Part shown: piece after piece, positions 1 to 10,357 of the stretch | Layout of the letters: every line of letters begins with the position of its first letter | Numbering within the stretch: position 1 is the first letter of the stretch | Assembly (NCBI RefSeq): GCF_013055795.1 | Contig: NZ_JABETO010000021.1 | Span: 1-64,000 of the forward strand | Source of the DNA: Streptomyces sp. I05A-00742 | GTDB lineage: Bacteria; Actinomycetota; Actinomycetes; Streptomycetales; Streptomycetaceae | Direction: 5' to 3' | Length of the DNA: 64,000 bases | Program-made: the position numbers and the translations under genes | The notes under the pieces: model-generated | The model's input: the letters and a program-made list of their open reading frames with translations, nothing else | The model's database searches: none | Told to the model about the DNA's origin: nothing

Positions 1-781
1 CCGCCGCGGCACCGGCCGCGGTGACCGCGGCGTGCCCGCGCAGCCGCCCGCGCGGGGCGCCGGCCCGCTCCCACCAGCCGGGCCCGTGCAGCCGCACCAT
101 CAGCGCGTCGTCGGCGTTCCCCGCCTGGTTGCGCACCGACACCCAGGGGCCCGCGGGCCGCACGGGATGCCGGGTCGTCCGGCTGCCGCGCTCCAGCCGG
201 CGGCCGGCCGCCAGGACGCGCAGGGCCAGATCGGCGTCCTCGCGGAAGGCGCGCGGGAAGCGCTCGTCGAAGCCGCCCACGGCCTCCAGGACGGAGGCGC
301 GGTACGCCATGTCGGCCGTGGCCCAGCGCGCGTGCGCCAGCCCGGCGGTGTTGCGCTCCCAGTCCGTGGGCCGGCGCCCGGCCGGCAGCGGCACCTCGAT
401 GACGCCCTGTATGCCGCCCACGTCGGCCGCCGCGCACAGCAGGTCGCCCGTCAGCTCGTCCCGCCACGCGGGCCCGACCCGGACGTCGTCGTCGAGGAAG
501 ACCACCCAGGGGCTGTGCGCCGCGCGCCAGCCGGTGTTGCGGGCCGCGGCCGGGCCCCTGCCCCCACTGACCAGCACCGCCGCGCGGGCGCGCAGCGGGC
601 CCAGGGCCGCCAGCGGCAGCGGCGGCCGGGCGTGCCGCGGGCCCCGGCGGTCGTCGACGACGATCACCTCGCGGGGTTCGGGGCCCGCCGACGAGGCCAG
701 CGCGTCCAGGCAGTCGGCGAGGCAGGGCCGTCCCACGGTGGGGATCACCACCGCGTAGGCGAAGGAACCGGTCGTGTTCAT
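1..781 (-). CDS. Family 2 glycosyltransferase, C-terminus off the window
   Basis: This is a GT-A fold glycosyltransferase that would transfer a sugar from an NDP donor. I translated it from the complement of the first 781 bases; it runs off the left edge, so about 260 residues are visible. The N-terminus reads YAVVIPTVGRP, the usual GT2 opening strand. It is followed by VIVVDDRRGP, GPAAARNTGW, a DxD-type metal site VFLDDDVRVG near residue 110, and GGFDERFPRAFREDADLALR, the acceptor-side ED motif. Its ATG overlaps the TGA of the upstream carbamoyltransferase gene by four bases (ATGA), so the two are translationally coupled. It probably glycosylates the same product that the neighbours build; the acceptor is unknown. 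Confidence 0.85.
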   Translation of the reverse strand, partial: MNTTGSFAYAVVIPTVGRPCLADCLDALASSAGPEPREVIVVDDRRGPRHARPPLPLAALGPLRARAAVLVSGGRGPAAARNTGWRAAHSPWVVFLDDDVRVGPAWRDELTGDLLCAAADVGGIQGVIEVPLPAGRRPTDWERNTAGLAHARWATADMAYRASVLEAVGGFDERFPRAFREDADLALRVLAAGRRLERGSRTTRHPVRPAGPWVSVRNQAGNADDALMVRLHGPGWWERAGAPRGRLRGHAAVTAAGAAA

Positions 782-2433
782 CCCGTCCCCCTCCCTCCGG
801 CGTACGCGCGGCCGCGCCGGACCGCGTACGGGCCGATCGCCAGCAGGTCCACGGGCGCCGAGCCGAAGCACTCCAGCGCGTCGCGCGGGTCGTCGACCAT
901 CGGCCGCCCGGCCGTGTTCAGGCTGGTGTTGACCACCACCGGCAGGCCCGTGCGGCGCTCGAACTCCGCGAGCATCCGCGCGACCAGCGGCTCCCGCGCC
1001 GGGTCCACGCTCTGGATCCGGGCGGTGCCGTCGACGTGCACGACGGCCGGGATACGGTCCCGCCACGGCCGGACCACCTCGTGCACGAACAGCATGTACG
1101 GGCTGGGCAACGGCCCTTCGAAGATCTCGGCCGCCCGGTCGGCGAGGACCATCGGCGCCACCGGCCGGAACTCCTCGCGCCCCTTGACGTGGTTGAGCCG
1201 CTCCAGGTTCTCCGCCCGGCCCGGGTGGGCCAGCAGCGACCGGTGGCCGAGCGCCCGGGGCCCGTACTCGCTCCGGCCCTGGAACCAGGCGACGATGCCG
1301 TCCGCCGCCAGCTCCTCGGCCACCGCCGCCGCGATGTCCGGCGGCCGCTCGTACGGCACCCGGGCCCGTTCCAGCCAGCCGCGCAGCTCCTCGTCGGACC
1401 AGCCGCGGCCCAGGCCGGCGCCGTCCATCGGCGCGGTGGGGGACCCCCCGTCCGCGGCGAGCTGCAGCGCGGCGCCCAGCGCCGTGCCCGCGTCGCCGGC
1501 GGCGGGCTGCACCCACACACGGCGGAACGGACCCTCCACGGCGATCCGGGAGTTGGCCACGCAGTTGAGCGCCACGCCGCCCGCCATGGCCAGCGACTCG
1601 GCACCCGTGCGGCCGTGCAGCCAGCGGGCGAGGTCGAGCAGCAGCTCCTCCAGGCACGCCTGGGTGCTGGCGGCGAGGTCCGCGTGGTCCTGTGTCCACT
1701 CCTGGCCGGGGGAGCGCGGCTCGGTCAGCGCGGACCACGGCACCGCGTGCGCGCGGAAGCCGCCGTCGCCCGTCGCGTGCAGGTGCTCGCGCACCTCGGT
1801 GAGGAAGCGCGGCTTCCCGTACGCGGCCAGGGCCATCACCTTGTACTCGTCGCTGCTGCGCAGGAAGCCCAGGTGCTCGGTCAGCTCCTCGTAGACCAGG
1901 CCCAGGGACTGCGGAAGCCGCTGGCTCGCCAGGACCTCCAGGTCGCCGCCGGTGTAGCGGCCCGCCAGGTGCGAGGCGCACTCCCCGCGCCCGTCGAGGA
2001 CGAGCACGGCGCTGTCGGCGTGCGGGGCGGCCAGGCCCGCGGACGCCGCGTGGGCGACGTGATGGGCGACGAACCGGACGCGTTCGGGGTCCAGGCCCGG
2101 CAGGGCATCGGCGAGGAAGGCCGGCGCCTCCCGGGCGTAGGTCTGCCGCAGGTGGTCCCACGGGTCGTCGAGACCCAGGTCCGGGGCGGGCAGGGCGAGC
2201 GCCGGGTCGTAGGAGTAGGCGACGGCGTCCAGGTCGCCGGGGCTCAGCCCGGCGTGCTCCAGGCACCACCGGGCGGACAGCACCGGCAGTTCCCAGGCCG
2301 CGAACGGCACCGGGCGCTTGCCGTGCTTCCGCCGGGAGAACCGTTCCTCCTCGGCGGCGGCGACGATCCGTCCGTCGACGACCAGCGCGGCCGCCGGGTC
2401 GTGGAAGAGGGCGTTGATACCGAGGATGCGCAT
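778..2433 (-). CDS. NodU/CmcH-family carbamoyltransferase
   Basis: The enzyme transfers a carbamoyl group from carbamoyl phosphate, via a carbamoyl-adenylate, to a hydroxyl of a sugar or natural product. The 551 residues match the family's usual length. The N-terminal kinase-like domain starts MRILGINALFHDPAAALV and carries the metal-binding histidines in FVAHHVAHAASA (about residues 120-131). MAGGVALNCVANSRI lies near residue 280. The C-terminal YrdC-like domain has GRSEYGPRALGHRS and RPVAPMVL. It sits between a UDP-glucuronate decarboxylase gene 58 bases upstream and a glycosyltransferase overlapping by 4 bases. This points to carbamoylation of a glycosylated metabolite or surface glycan. 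The acceptor cannot be told from sequence. Confidence 0.93.
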   Translation of the reverse strand: MRILGINALFHDPAAALVVDGRIVAAAEEERFSRRKHGKRPVPFAAWELPVLSARWCLEHAGLSPGDLDAVAYSYDPALALPAPDLGLDDPWDHLRQTYAREAPAFLADALPGLDPERVRFVAHHVAHAASAGLAAPHADSAVLVLDGRGECASHLAGRYTGGDLEVLASQRLPQSLGLVYEELTEHLGFLRSSDEYKVMALAAYGKPRFLTEVREHLHATGDGGFRAHAVPWSALTEPRSPGQEWTQDHADLAASTQACLEELLLDLARWLHGRTGAESLAMAGGVALNCVANSRIAVEGPFRRVWVQPAAGDAGTALGAALQLAADGGSPTAPMDGAGLGRGWSDEELRGWLERARVPYERPPDIAAAVAEELAADGIVAWFQGRSEYGPRALGHRSLLAHPGRAENLERLNHVKGREEFRPVAPMVLADRAAEIFEGPLPSPYMLFVHEVVRPWRDRIPAVVHVDGTARIQSVDPAREPLVARMLAEFERRTGLPVVVNTSLNTAGRPMVDDPRDALECFGSAPVDLLAIGPYAVRRGRAYAGGRGTG

Positions 2434-2491
2434 GCCGTGCTCCGTTGCTGGTGGGGGACGCGTCGGGCTTCCGGACGCCGAGGACGGGGAA

Positions 2492-3454
2492 CTAGGCGAC
2501 GGCGGACCGGGCGAACCACTCCACGGTCCGCTTGAGCCCGTCCGCGCAGTCCACGCGGGGCGCCCAGCCGAGGAGGCGGCGGGCCAGGGTGATGTCGGGA
2601 CGGCGCTTGCCCGGGTCGTCGACCGGCCGGTCCACGAACTCGATCACGGAGGCGGAACCCGTCAGGTCCACGATGAACCGGGCGAGTTCGAGCACGGTGG
2701 TCTCCCGCGGGCCGCCGATGTTGACCGGCCCCGGGTACCCGCTCCCGGCGAGCGCCAGGATGCCGTCCACGGTGTCGTCCACGTACGTGAGGGAACGCGT
2801 CTGGCTGCCGTCCCCGGCCACCGTCAGCGGTTCGCCGTCGAGCGCCTGCCGGATGAAGTTGGGCACCGCCCGCCCGTCGTCGGCCCGCATCCGCGGCCCG
2901 TAGGTGTTGAAGAGGCGGACGATCGCGGTGTCCGTGCCGTGGGTGCGCCGGTAGGCGGCCACCAGGGCCTCGGCGTAGCGCTTGGACTCGTCGTAGACGC
3001 TGCGCGGACCGACCGGATTGACGTTGCCCCAGTACTCCTCCCGCTGCGGGTGTTCGAGCGGATCGCCGTACACCTCCGACGTGGAGGTGAGCAGGAAGCG
3101 CGCACCGTCGCGGCGGGCCAGTTCCAGGGCGGCACGGGTGCCGTTGCTGCCGGCCTCCATCGTCTGGAGCGGCAGCCGCAGATAGTCCACGGGCGAGGCC
3201 GGGCAGGCGAGGTGGAGGACCAGGCCGACGGGGCCGGGGACCGCGGCCAGGGCGGCGGGGTCCGACACGTCGGCCCGGACGAAGGAGAAGCCCGGACTCC
3301 CTTCCAGGTGCGCGATGTTGTCGCGCGATCCGGTGGCCAGGTTGTCCACACAGCAGACCTCGGTGCCCTCGGCCAGCAGCCGTTCGCACAGGTGGGATCC
3401 GACGAAGCCCGCTCCGCCGGTGATCACCGCACGGGTCCAGCGTCGTTCGTCCAT
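2492..3454 (-). CDS. UDP-glucuronate decarboxylase-like SDR enzyme
   Basis: An extended short-chain dehydrogenase that most resembles UDP-glucuronic acid decarboxylase (UXS), which makes UDP-xylose using bound NAD. From the start MDERRWTRAV the protein has 320 residues. It shows the Rossmann motif ITGGAGFVGSHL, then STSEVYGDPLEHP and YWGNVNPVGPRSVYDESKR with the catalytic Tyr-x3-Lys, a segment strongly characteristic of UXS. I chose the ATG at 3454 because GAAGGAG lies 7 bases upstream; the frame is open further out but that extension is proline-arginine rich and not protein-like. It is the first gene of a minus-strand group with carbamoyltransferase and glycosyltransferase. A different NDP-sugar epimerase activity is the main alternative. 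Confidence 0.85.
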   Translation of the reverse strand: MDERRWTRAVITGGAGFVGSHLCERLLAEGTEVCCVDNLATGSRDNIAHLEGSPGFSFVRADVSDPAALAAVPGPVGLVLHLACPASPVDYLRLPLQTMEAGSNGTRAALELARRDGARFLLTSTSEVYGDPLEHPQREEYWGNVNPVGPRSVYDESKRYAEALVAAYRRTHGTDTAIVRLFNTYGPRMRADDGRAVPNFIRQALDGEPLTVAGDGSQTRSLTYVDDTVDGILALAGSGYPGPVNIGGPRETTVLELARFIVDLTGSASVIEFVDRPVDDPGKRRPDITLARRLLGWAPRVDCADGLKRTVEWFARSAVA

Positions 3455-3890
3455 GATCACACTCCTTCGCGTACGGGCACCGGTCGGGTGCGGTACGGCC
3501 TTGCGGATGGGAGGCGTCGTCCTCTCCGGGCGGCTGCCGGCGCACCGGGTTCCGTCCGGTGGCGGGGGCCTGTCGGCGACGCGGAATGGAGTTCTGCTGT
3601 GCGGCCGGCCGTCGGGGGTCCGGCGCGGGGGCGCGGTCGCCGGAGGCCGGTTCACCCGGGGCTCGCGGTCGTGACCCGCCGTAGCGAATGCGACTCAGGA
3701 AGAAGCGTCGCACAGCACCGTCCGTTGGGCCACCTGGGGCACGCCCGACGCGGCGGCACCGGCCGTACCGCCCGTTTCGGCTTGCCCGCCCAGGGCAGGC
3801 GGGTGAGCCTGAGGAGGCGAGCGGCGCCGTGCCGACGCCGACCCGGGGACAACCGCACCACGAGGTCTCGATCAGGAAGGACGTACGCGC
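3455..3890. other. Divergent intergenic region, no gene seen
   Basis: This 436-base gap separates the start of the decarboxylase gene (minus) from the catalase start (plus) and must hold both promoters. Frames open here lack protein-like composition. A GTTT...GGGCAG pair near 3768-3790 loosely recalls a stress sigma-B-type promoter for the catalase, but the match is too weak to call. An imperfect CCCGCC/GGCGGG repeat lies at about 3788-3808. Confidence 0.5.
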
Positions 3891-6011
<2,121 letters not shown>

Positions 6012-6028
6012 CCCGTGAGGAGCGCACG

Positions 6029-6682
6029 GTGAACGCCACCGCCGACCGGCGGACCGTACGGGCCCTGCTGGAGGCCCACGGGCGGACGTACGCCGAGGAG
6101 GCGGGCATCCGCCTGCGGGACACCCCGCAGCCCCTGTACCGCCTCCTCGTCCTGGCCTGCCTGCTCAGCGCCCGGATCCGGGCGTCGGTCGCGGTGGCCA
6201 CCGCCCGCAGCCTGGCCGAGGCGGGTCTGAAGGACCCGCGCCGGATGGCCGCCGCCACCTGGCAGCAGCGCGTCGACGCCCTCGGCGCGGGCGGCTACCG
6301 CCGCTACGACGAGCGCACCGCCACCCAACTCGGCGAGGGCGCCCAGCTGTTGCTCGACCGCTATGGCGGCGACGTCCGGCGTATGCGGGCGGCGGCCGAC
6401 GGCGACCCCGCCCGGCTCCGTGACATCCTCCAGGAGATCCCCGGCCTGGGCCCCGCGGGCACCGACATCTTCCTCCGCGAGGTCCAGGGCGTCTGGCCCG
6501 GCATCCGTCCCCACCTCGACGACAAGGCCCTCCAGGGCGCCGCCCGCCTCGGCCTGCCGAAGCGGCCCGCGACGCTGGCGGGCCTGGTCGGGCCGGAGGA
6601 GACGCCCGCCCTGGCCGCGGCGCTCGTGCGGGCGGCTCTGGACGGGGCGGTGGTGGAGGATGTGCGGCGGCGGGCTGAATAG
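6029..6682 (+). CDS. HhH-GPD base-excision endonuclease-like protein
   Basis: A 217-residue protein of the endonuclease III/HhH-GPD superfamily, expected to cut DNA at damaged or abasic sites. It has LLVLACLLSARI (the helical core seen in Nth), the helix-hairpin-helix IPGLGPAGTDIFLREV near residues 143-158, and the following conserved aspartate in HLDDKAL. There is no C-terminal four-cysteine iron-sulfur loop, unlike classic Nth. GAGGAG precedes the GTG start, and the gene follows katE after 17 bases. Co-transcription with a catalase fits an oxidative-damage role, which is an inference from context. Confidence 0.8.
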   Translation: MNATADRRTVRALLEAHGRTYAEEAGIRLRDTPQPLYRLLVLACLLSARIRASVAVATARSLAEAGLKDPRRMAAATWQQRVDALGAGGYRRYDERTATQLGEGAQLLLDRYGGDVRRMRAAADGDPARLRDILQEIPGLGPAGTDIFLREVQGVWPGIRPHLDDKALQGAARLGLPKRPATLAGLVGPEETPALAAALVRAALDGAVVEDVRRRAE

Positions 6683-6691
6683 CTGGGGGTG

Positions 6692-6704
6692 CCCCCTCTG
6701 GGGG
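6692..6704. terminator. Hairpin between convergent genes
   Basis: CCCCC-TCT-GGGGG forms a compact stem ten bases after the endonuclease stop and before the 3' end of the minus-strand diiron oxidase gene. There is no U-run, as is usual for actinomycete terminators. Confidence 0.5.
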
Positions 6705-6814
6705 AGCGCGCAAAAGAGTGACCACACGACCGGGCTTGATGTTAAGGAACAAGCTGATCTGCCGAAGAGGGACCCTACCGCCGCCCCGGTTCAGGAGCCG
6801 CCCCGGTTCAGGGT

Positions 6815-7837
6815 TCAGGGGCGCTCCTCCTCCACCCCGGAGCCGTCGAGCGGCTCCCGCAGCGAGGAGCGGCCCCCGCGCCACGCCTCCACGACATGGC
6901 GCTCGAACCGCTCCTCCACCCGGCGCGTGGCGGTGATGCCGAACTCCACGTCGGCCGCCAGCCCGGACTCCTGCCGGAGCAGGCCGCCGACGACATCGCG
7001 CCGGACCAGTTGTTCGTGCACCGCGTCGGCCGACACGTGCTCGGCGTAGAAGTGCACGGCGGCCGGGCCCGTGCCCAGCCGTTCCATCGCCCGGACCATC
7101 CGGCGCGACCCGGGCGGCGAGGCGCACTCGAGTGCCGCGAAGTGGCCGACGAGGCAGCCGCGCAGCGCCCGGTGCAGCCCGAAGAGCGACATCAGGTTGA
7201 CGGTGGTCAGGGTGGCCGGGGGGACGGCGTCCACGTAGCGGCCGTAGGTGGGGTCGAGCCCCAGGTCCCGCAGGAGTCCGGCGTACAGCGTCGCGTGCAC
7301 CCGGTCGGCCCGGCCGGCGCCGAACTCGTCGTACTCCACGGCCACCAGGCCCGCCTTGGCGCTGCCCGTGAGCCGGGGGATCGCCCAGGCGTGCGGGTCC
7401 GCCTCCTTGAGCTGGTAGACGGAGCGGTGCGCCGCGTACTCGCGGAGCTGCTCCCATGTGCCGTGGTCGCGCAGGAAGTACGAGGCACCTTCGACGCTCC
7501 CGTCGTCCCGCGGCTCCACGACCAGGGCCGCCAGCGCGGCGTCCACCCCGTCCCCGGCCGGCGCGTCGGCCCGCAGCGCCGCCAGGAACTCCCGCTCCAG
7601 CGCGGCCCGCAGCCGCAGGACGCGCGGGTCCCACTCCCAGTCGTCGGACACGCCGGGGAGGCCGCGGTAGTGCAGCTCGTAGCAGAGGTACAGGGCCAGT
7701 TGGAGGTCGTCCCCGTAGGGATCGGCCGCCGCCGCGGCGGCCGATCCGGGCAGCGGGTCACGGCCGTCGCCCGGGTCGTGGCCGAACAGTTCCAGGAGCG
7801 CGCCGGAGAGTTCTCCGCGCGCGGCCGGACGTCGCAT
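6815..7837 (-). CDS. Haem-oxygenase-like diiron oxidase (iron-containing redox enzyme family)
   Basis: A 340-residue helical protein of the iron-containing redox enzyme family, whose characterised relatives use a haem-oxygenase-like fold and a diiron site for oxygen-dependent oxidations. Features visible are the early helix LQLALYLCYELHYRGLPG (residues 46-62), acidic/histidine clusters AVEYDEFGAG and VHATLY (about 166-184), and HFYAEHVSADAVHE (262-275), where a Glu/His/Asp/His set could bind metal. The ATG at 7837 is preceded by CGGAGG with 6 bases of spacing. It is the last gene of a four-gene minus-strand operon, 59 bases after the CDGSH gene. The substrate is unknown; the family assignment is firmer than the exact ligands. 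Confidence 0.8.
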   Translation of the reverse strand: MRRPAARGELSGALLELFGHDPGDGRDPLPGSAAAAAADPYGDDLQLALYLCYELHYRGLPGVSDDWEWDPRVLRLRAALEREFLAALRADAPAGDGVDAALAALVVEPRDDGSVEGASYFLRDHGTWEQLREYAAHRSVYQLKEADPHAWAIPRLTGSAKAGLVAVEYDEFGAGRADRVHATLYAGLLRDLGLDPTYGRYVDAVPPATLTTVNLMSLFGLHRALRGCLVGHFAALECASPPGSRRMVRAMERLGTGPAAVHFYAEHVSADAVHEQLVRRDVVGGLLRQESGLAADVEFGITATRRVEERFERHVVEAWRGGRSSLREPLDGSGVEEERP

Positions 7838-7896
7838 CGTCAGCCTCCGATGTCCGCAGGGATCGCGGGATGGACGGTTGCCCGGTGCCGTTCCCG

Positions 7897-8121
7897 TCAC
7901 GCCGGGCGGCGGTGACTGGTGTCGCACCAGGGGAAGTTCTCGCTGCGGCGGCACACGCAGAGGGCCACCACCGGACGGTCGGAACGGACCACCGATCCGT
8001 CGTCCAGGACGACTTCGACCGGCCCCTCGACGAGGAACGGGCCGCCCGGCTCGCGCGACACCCGCCGGGCCGGCTTCGGCGCGTCCGCACCCCGCTCCGG
8101 GTCAGGGAATGCGCTGTCCAC
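7897..8121 (-). CDS. CDGSH-type [2Fe-2S] protein
   Basis: A 74-residue CDGSH iron-sulfur protein. The signature reads CVCRRSENFPWCDTSH, giving ligands Cys55, Cys57, Cys66 and His70, the three-cysteine one-histidine set of mitoNEET-type clusters; the usual Gly-Ser is Thr-Ser here. Such proteins carry electrons or pass on clusters. The GTG start lies 20 bases inside the end of the methyltransferase gene, and the diiron oxidase gene follows after 59 bases, so it is a natural candidate for that enzyme's electron donor. That partnership is inferred from gene order. Confidence 0.9.
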   Translation of the reverse strand: MDSAFPDPERGADAPKPARRVSREPGGPFLVEGPVEVVLDDGSVVRSDRPVVALCVCRRSENFPWCDTSHRRPA

Positions 8122-8827
8122 GGATCACCACCACCTCTTCCTCCTCCTGGCCCGCCGCCAGCAGGCCGCGTTCCCGCAGCCAGTCGGCTCGGCCGCGCAG
8201 GACCGGCCCGAGGGGCATCGACCTGCGGACCACGACGTCCGTCTCCAGGCCCGCCCGGCGCAGGAGGTCCAGCGTCCGGACCTCCCCGCTCAGCGCCGAC
8301 TGGACCAGCAGCAGCACCCCGGACGGCCGCAGCAGCGGCGGCGCCTCCGCGCACAGCCGGTCGAGCACCGCGCGGCCGTCGCCCCCCGCCTCCCAGGCCC
8401 GGGCCTGTCCGTGCCCCGGGAAGGAGCCGTCGGGGGAGGGGACGTACGGGGGATTGGCGAGGACGAGGTCGAAACGCCGCCCCGCGACCGGGGCGAGCAG
8501 ATCCCCGCGCCGCACCTCGACCCGGCACCCCGTGAGCAGGGCGTTCAGCCGGGTGTTGAGCACCGCCCGCGCGGACGAGTCGACGGCCGTCACCCGGGCC
8601 CCGTCCCGGCGGGCCGCCACGAGCGCCAGTGCGCCCGTCCCCGTGCCGACGTCGAGCACCCGCGCCCCCGCCGGCAGCGGCTCCCGGCGGAGCGCCGCCT
8701 CCAGCAGGGACGAGTCCTCCTGCGGCGGATACACTCCCGGCAGCCGGAGCAGCCGCCGCGCCGGGCGGGACCGGGAGAGGAGCGACGCATCGCTGGGCAC
8801 GACGGGCGGACTTTCCTGACCGGTCAC
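8102..8827 (-). CDS. HemK-like class I SAM methyltransferase
   Basis: A 241-residue S-adenosylmethionine methyltransferase of the N5-glutamine/RsmC-like type. It has GVYPPQEDSSLL, SAM motif I in VLDVGTGTGALAL (about residues 48-60) and catalytic motif IV NPPYVPSP, typical of enzymes that methylate amide or exocyclic nitrogens. I place the start at a GTG whose GTGA overlaps the stop of the F420 oxidoreductase gene; longer starts would lie inside that gene. The target is unknown. Its position in an oxidase/CDGSH operon argues for a small-molecule or protein substrate rather than release factor, but that is inference. Confidence 0.85.
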   Translation of the reverse strand: MTGQESPPVVPSDASLLSRSRPARRLLRLPGVYPPQEDSSLLEAALRREPLPAGARVLDVGTGTGALALVAARRDGARVTAVDSSARAVLNTRLNALLTGCRVEVRRGDLLAPVAGRRFDLVLANPPYVPSPDGSFPGHGQARAWEAGGDGRAVLDRLCAEAPPLLRPSGVLLLVQSALSGEVRTLDLLRRAGLETDVVVRRSMPLGPVLRGRADWLRERGLLAAGQEEEEVVVIRGQRIP

Positions 8828-9789
8828 AACTCCCGCAACGCGGGCAGCAGTTCGTCGGCCGACCATTTCAGGAACGCCTCCTGGTGCTCGCCGCCGATCT
8901 GGACCAGGGCGACCTCGTCGAACCCGGCCTCGGCGTAGGGCCGGACGGCCTCGACGAAGTCCTCGACCTTCGGCCCGCAGGGGATGCTCCCCGCGACGTC
9001 GTCCTTGGTGACGAACTGGGTCGCCGCGCTGAACCCCCGGTCGTCCCGCAGCTCGGAATTGACCTTCCAGCCCAGTCCGAACCAGCGGAACTGGTCGTGC
9101 GCCCGGTCGATCGCCGCGTCCCGGTCGGGGTCGTAACAGACGGGCAGCTGCCCGACGCGCGGCTTGCCCTCGCCGCCGTGCCGGTCGAAGGCGTCCAGCA
9201 GCTCCTTCTTCGGCTCGGTGGCGATGACGAGGTCCGCCAGGTGCCCGGCGAGCCGGCACGAGACCTCACCCGAGACGGCGATGCCGATGGGCGGGGCGGG
9301 ATCGGGCAGGTCCCACAGCCGGGCGTGCTCGACGTCGAAGTGGGGGCCGTGGTGGGTCAGGGTGCGCCCTTCGAGCAGGGCCCGGATGATCCCCGTCGCC
9401 TCCTCCAGCATCTCCAGCCTGAGGTCGGGGGACGGCCAACCGCCGCCCACCACATGCTCGTTCAGGTTCTCTCCCGAGCCCAGTCCCAGCCGGAACCGGC
9501 CCTCGGACAGCAGCTGCACCGTGGCCGCCTGCTGGGCGACGACGGCGGGGTGGTAGCGCGTCGTCGGGCAGGTCACATAGGTCATCAGCGGGATCCGGGA
9601 CGTCGCCTGCGCGGCGGCGCCCAGGACGGCCCAGGCGTTCGGGGAGTGGCCCTGCGAGGCGAGCCAGGGGAAGTAGTGGTCGGAGATGACGGAGAAGTCG
9701 AACCCCGCCTTCTCGGCGCCCACCACATGCCCGACCAGATCCCGCGGCCCGGCCTGCTCGGTCATCATTGTGTAGCCGATGTGCACCAT
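8824..9789 (-). CDS. LLM-class F420-dependent oxidoreductase
   Basis: A 321-residue luciferase-like TIM-barrel oxidoreductase using the deazaflavin F420. Family marks are IGYTMMTEQAG at the N-terminus, ISDHYFPWL (about residue 38), VTCPTTRYHPAVVAQQAAT, and FRLGLGSGENLNEH, close to F420-dependent glucose-6-phosphate dehydrogenases. The ATG at 9789 gives the usual family start; the upstream ribosome site is weak. It is the first gene of the operon that continues with methyltransferase, CDGSH protein and diiron oxidase. The substrate is not known; the sugar-phosphate specificity of Fgd should not be assumed. Confidence 0.88.
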   Translation of the reverse strand: MVHIGYTMMTEQAGPRDLVGHVVGAEKAGFDFSVISDHYFPWLASQGHSPNAWAVLGAAAQATSRIPLMTYVTCPTTRYHPAVVAQQAATVQLLSEGRFRLGLGSGENLNEHVVGGGWPSPDLRLEMLEEATGIIRALLEGRTLTHHGPHFDVEHARLWDLPDPAPPIGIAVSGEVSCRLAGHLADLVIATEPKKELLDAFDRHGGEGKPRVGQLPVCYDPDRDAAIDRAHDQFRWFGLGWKVNSELRDDRGFSAATQFVTKDDVAGSIPCGPKVEDFVEAVRPYAEAGFDEVALVQIGGEHQEAFLKWSADELLPALREL

Positions 9790-9938
9790 GCATCCCCGAG
9801 TGCCCGAAGCGTCCGGAGGGAAACCCGTGGGTCGCTCAGGGATCCGTTCGGCCGTACGGGACATGCGTATCGCGGGCGGGCGCGGGACACTCGCCAGTGA
9901 GGGGGATCGTTCCTCTTCCTCGAAAGGGAGTACGCGCC

Positions 9939-10112
9939 ATGAGCGCCAAGAACAAGGCCAAGGCCAAGGCGGAGCAGGCCAAGGGCAGGATCAAGGAGAC
10001 CACCGGACGCGCGACCGGCGACCGGCGGATGCAGACCGAGGGCCGAGTGGAGAAGACCAAGGGCGACGTTCGCGAGGCGGTGGAGGACGTACGACGGAAC
10101 ACGAAGAAGTGA
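9939..10112 (+). CDS. CsbD-family stress protein
   Basis: A 57-residue, very hydrophilic, lysine-rich CsbD-like protein: KAKAEQAKGRIKETTGRATG then RRMQTEGRVEKTKGDVREAV, the two-segment pattern of the family. CsbD proteins are general stress proteins of unknown mechanism, often sigma-B controlled. GAAAGGGAG lies about 8 bases before the ATG. Earlier starts would overlap the divergent F420 gene and encode arginine-rich non-protein sequence. Confidence 0.9.
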   Translation: MSAKNKAKAKAEQAKGRIKETTGRATGDRRMQTEGRVEKTKGDVREAVEDVRRNTKK

Positions 10113-10209
10113 CGCGGGGCGCGGCAGGACGCCGCGCACCCAACGGAGTGCCGCGGACCGCGTGAACGCGGCGCGGACCGCGGAAGAAGACCCTTGAGGT
10201 CGTCACCGG

Positions 10210-10234
10210 CCCCGGACGCCCCAGGCGTCCGGGG
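10210..10234. terminator. Strong hairpin terminator
   Basis: CCCCGGACGCC, loop CCA, then the perfect reverse complement: an 11-bp stem with a 3-base loop, about 100 bases after the CsbD stop and before the 3' end of the convergent decarboxylase gene. It can serve both genes. Confidence 0.75.
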
Positions 10235-10250
10235 TCCTCGCGTGCGGGGC

Positions 10251-10357
10251 CGGACGTCCGGGCCCCGCGTCCGGGCAGGCCGTCCGGGCCTCGCGTGCCG
10301 TGTCGGACGTCCGGGCCTCACCCGCCGGGCAGGCCGTCCATGCCCCCGCCGGCCGGT
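10251..10357. repeat. Two-copy degenerate tandem duplication of about 53 bp
   Basis: CGGACGTCCGGGCC occurs at 10251 and 10304, and GGGCAGGCCGTCC at 10273 and 10327, giving a direct duplication with a period of 53-54 bases in the intergenic space beside the terminator. Confidence 0.7.

Noticed and set aside
3768..3800. Sigma-B-type promoter for the catalase gene
   Set aside because: GTTT is present but the -10 element (GGGCAG) is a poor match and the spacing is uncertain.
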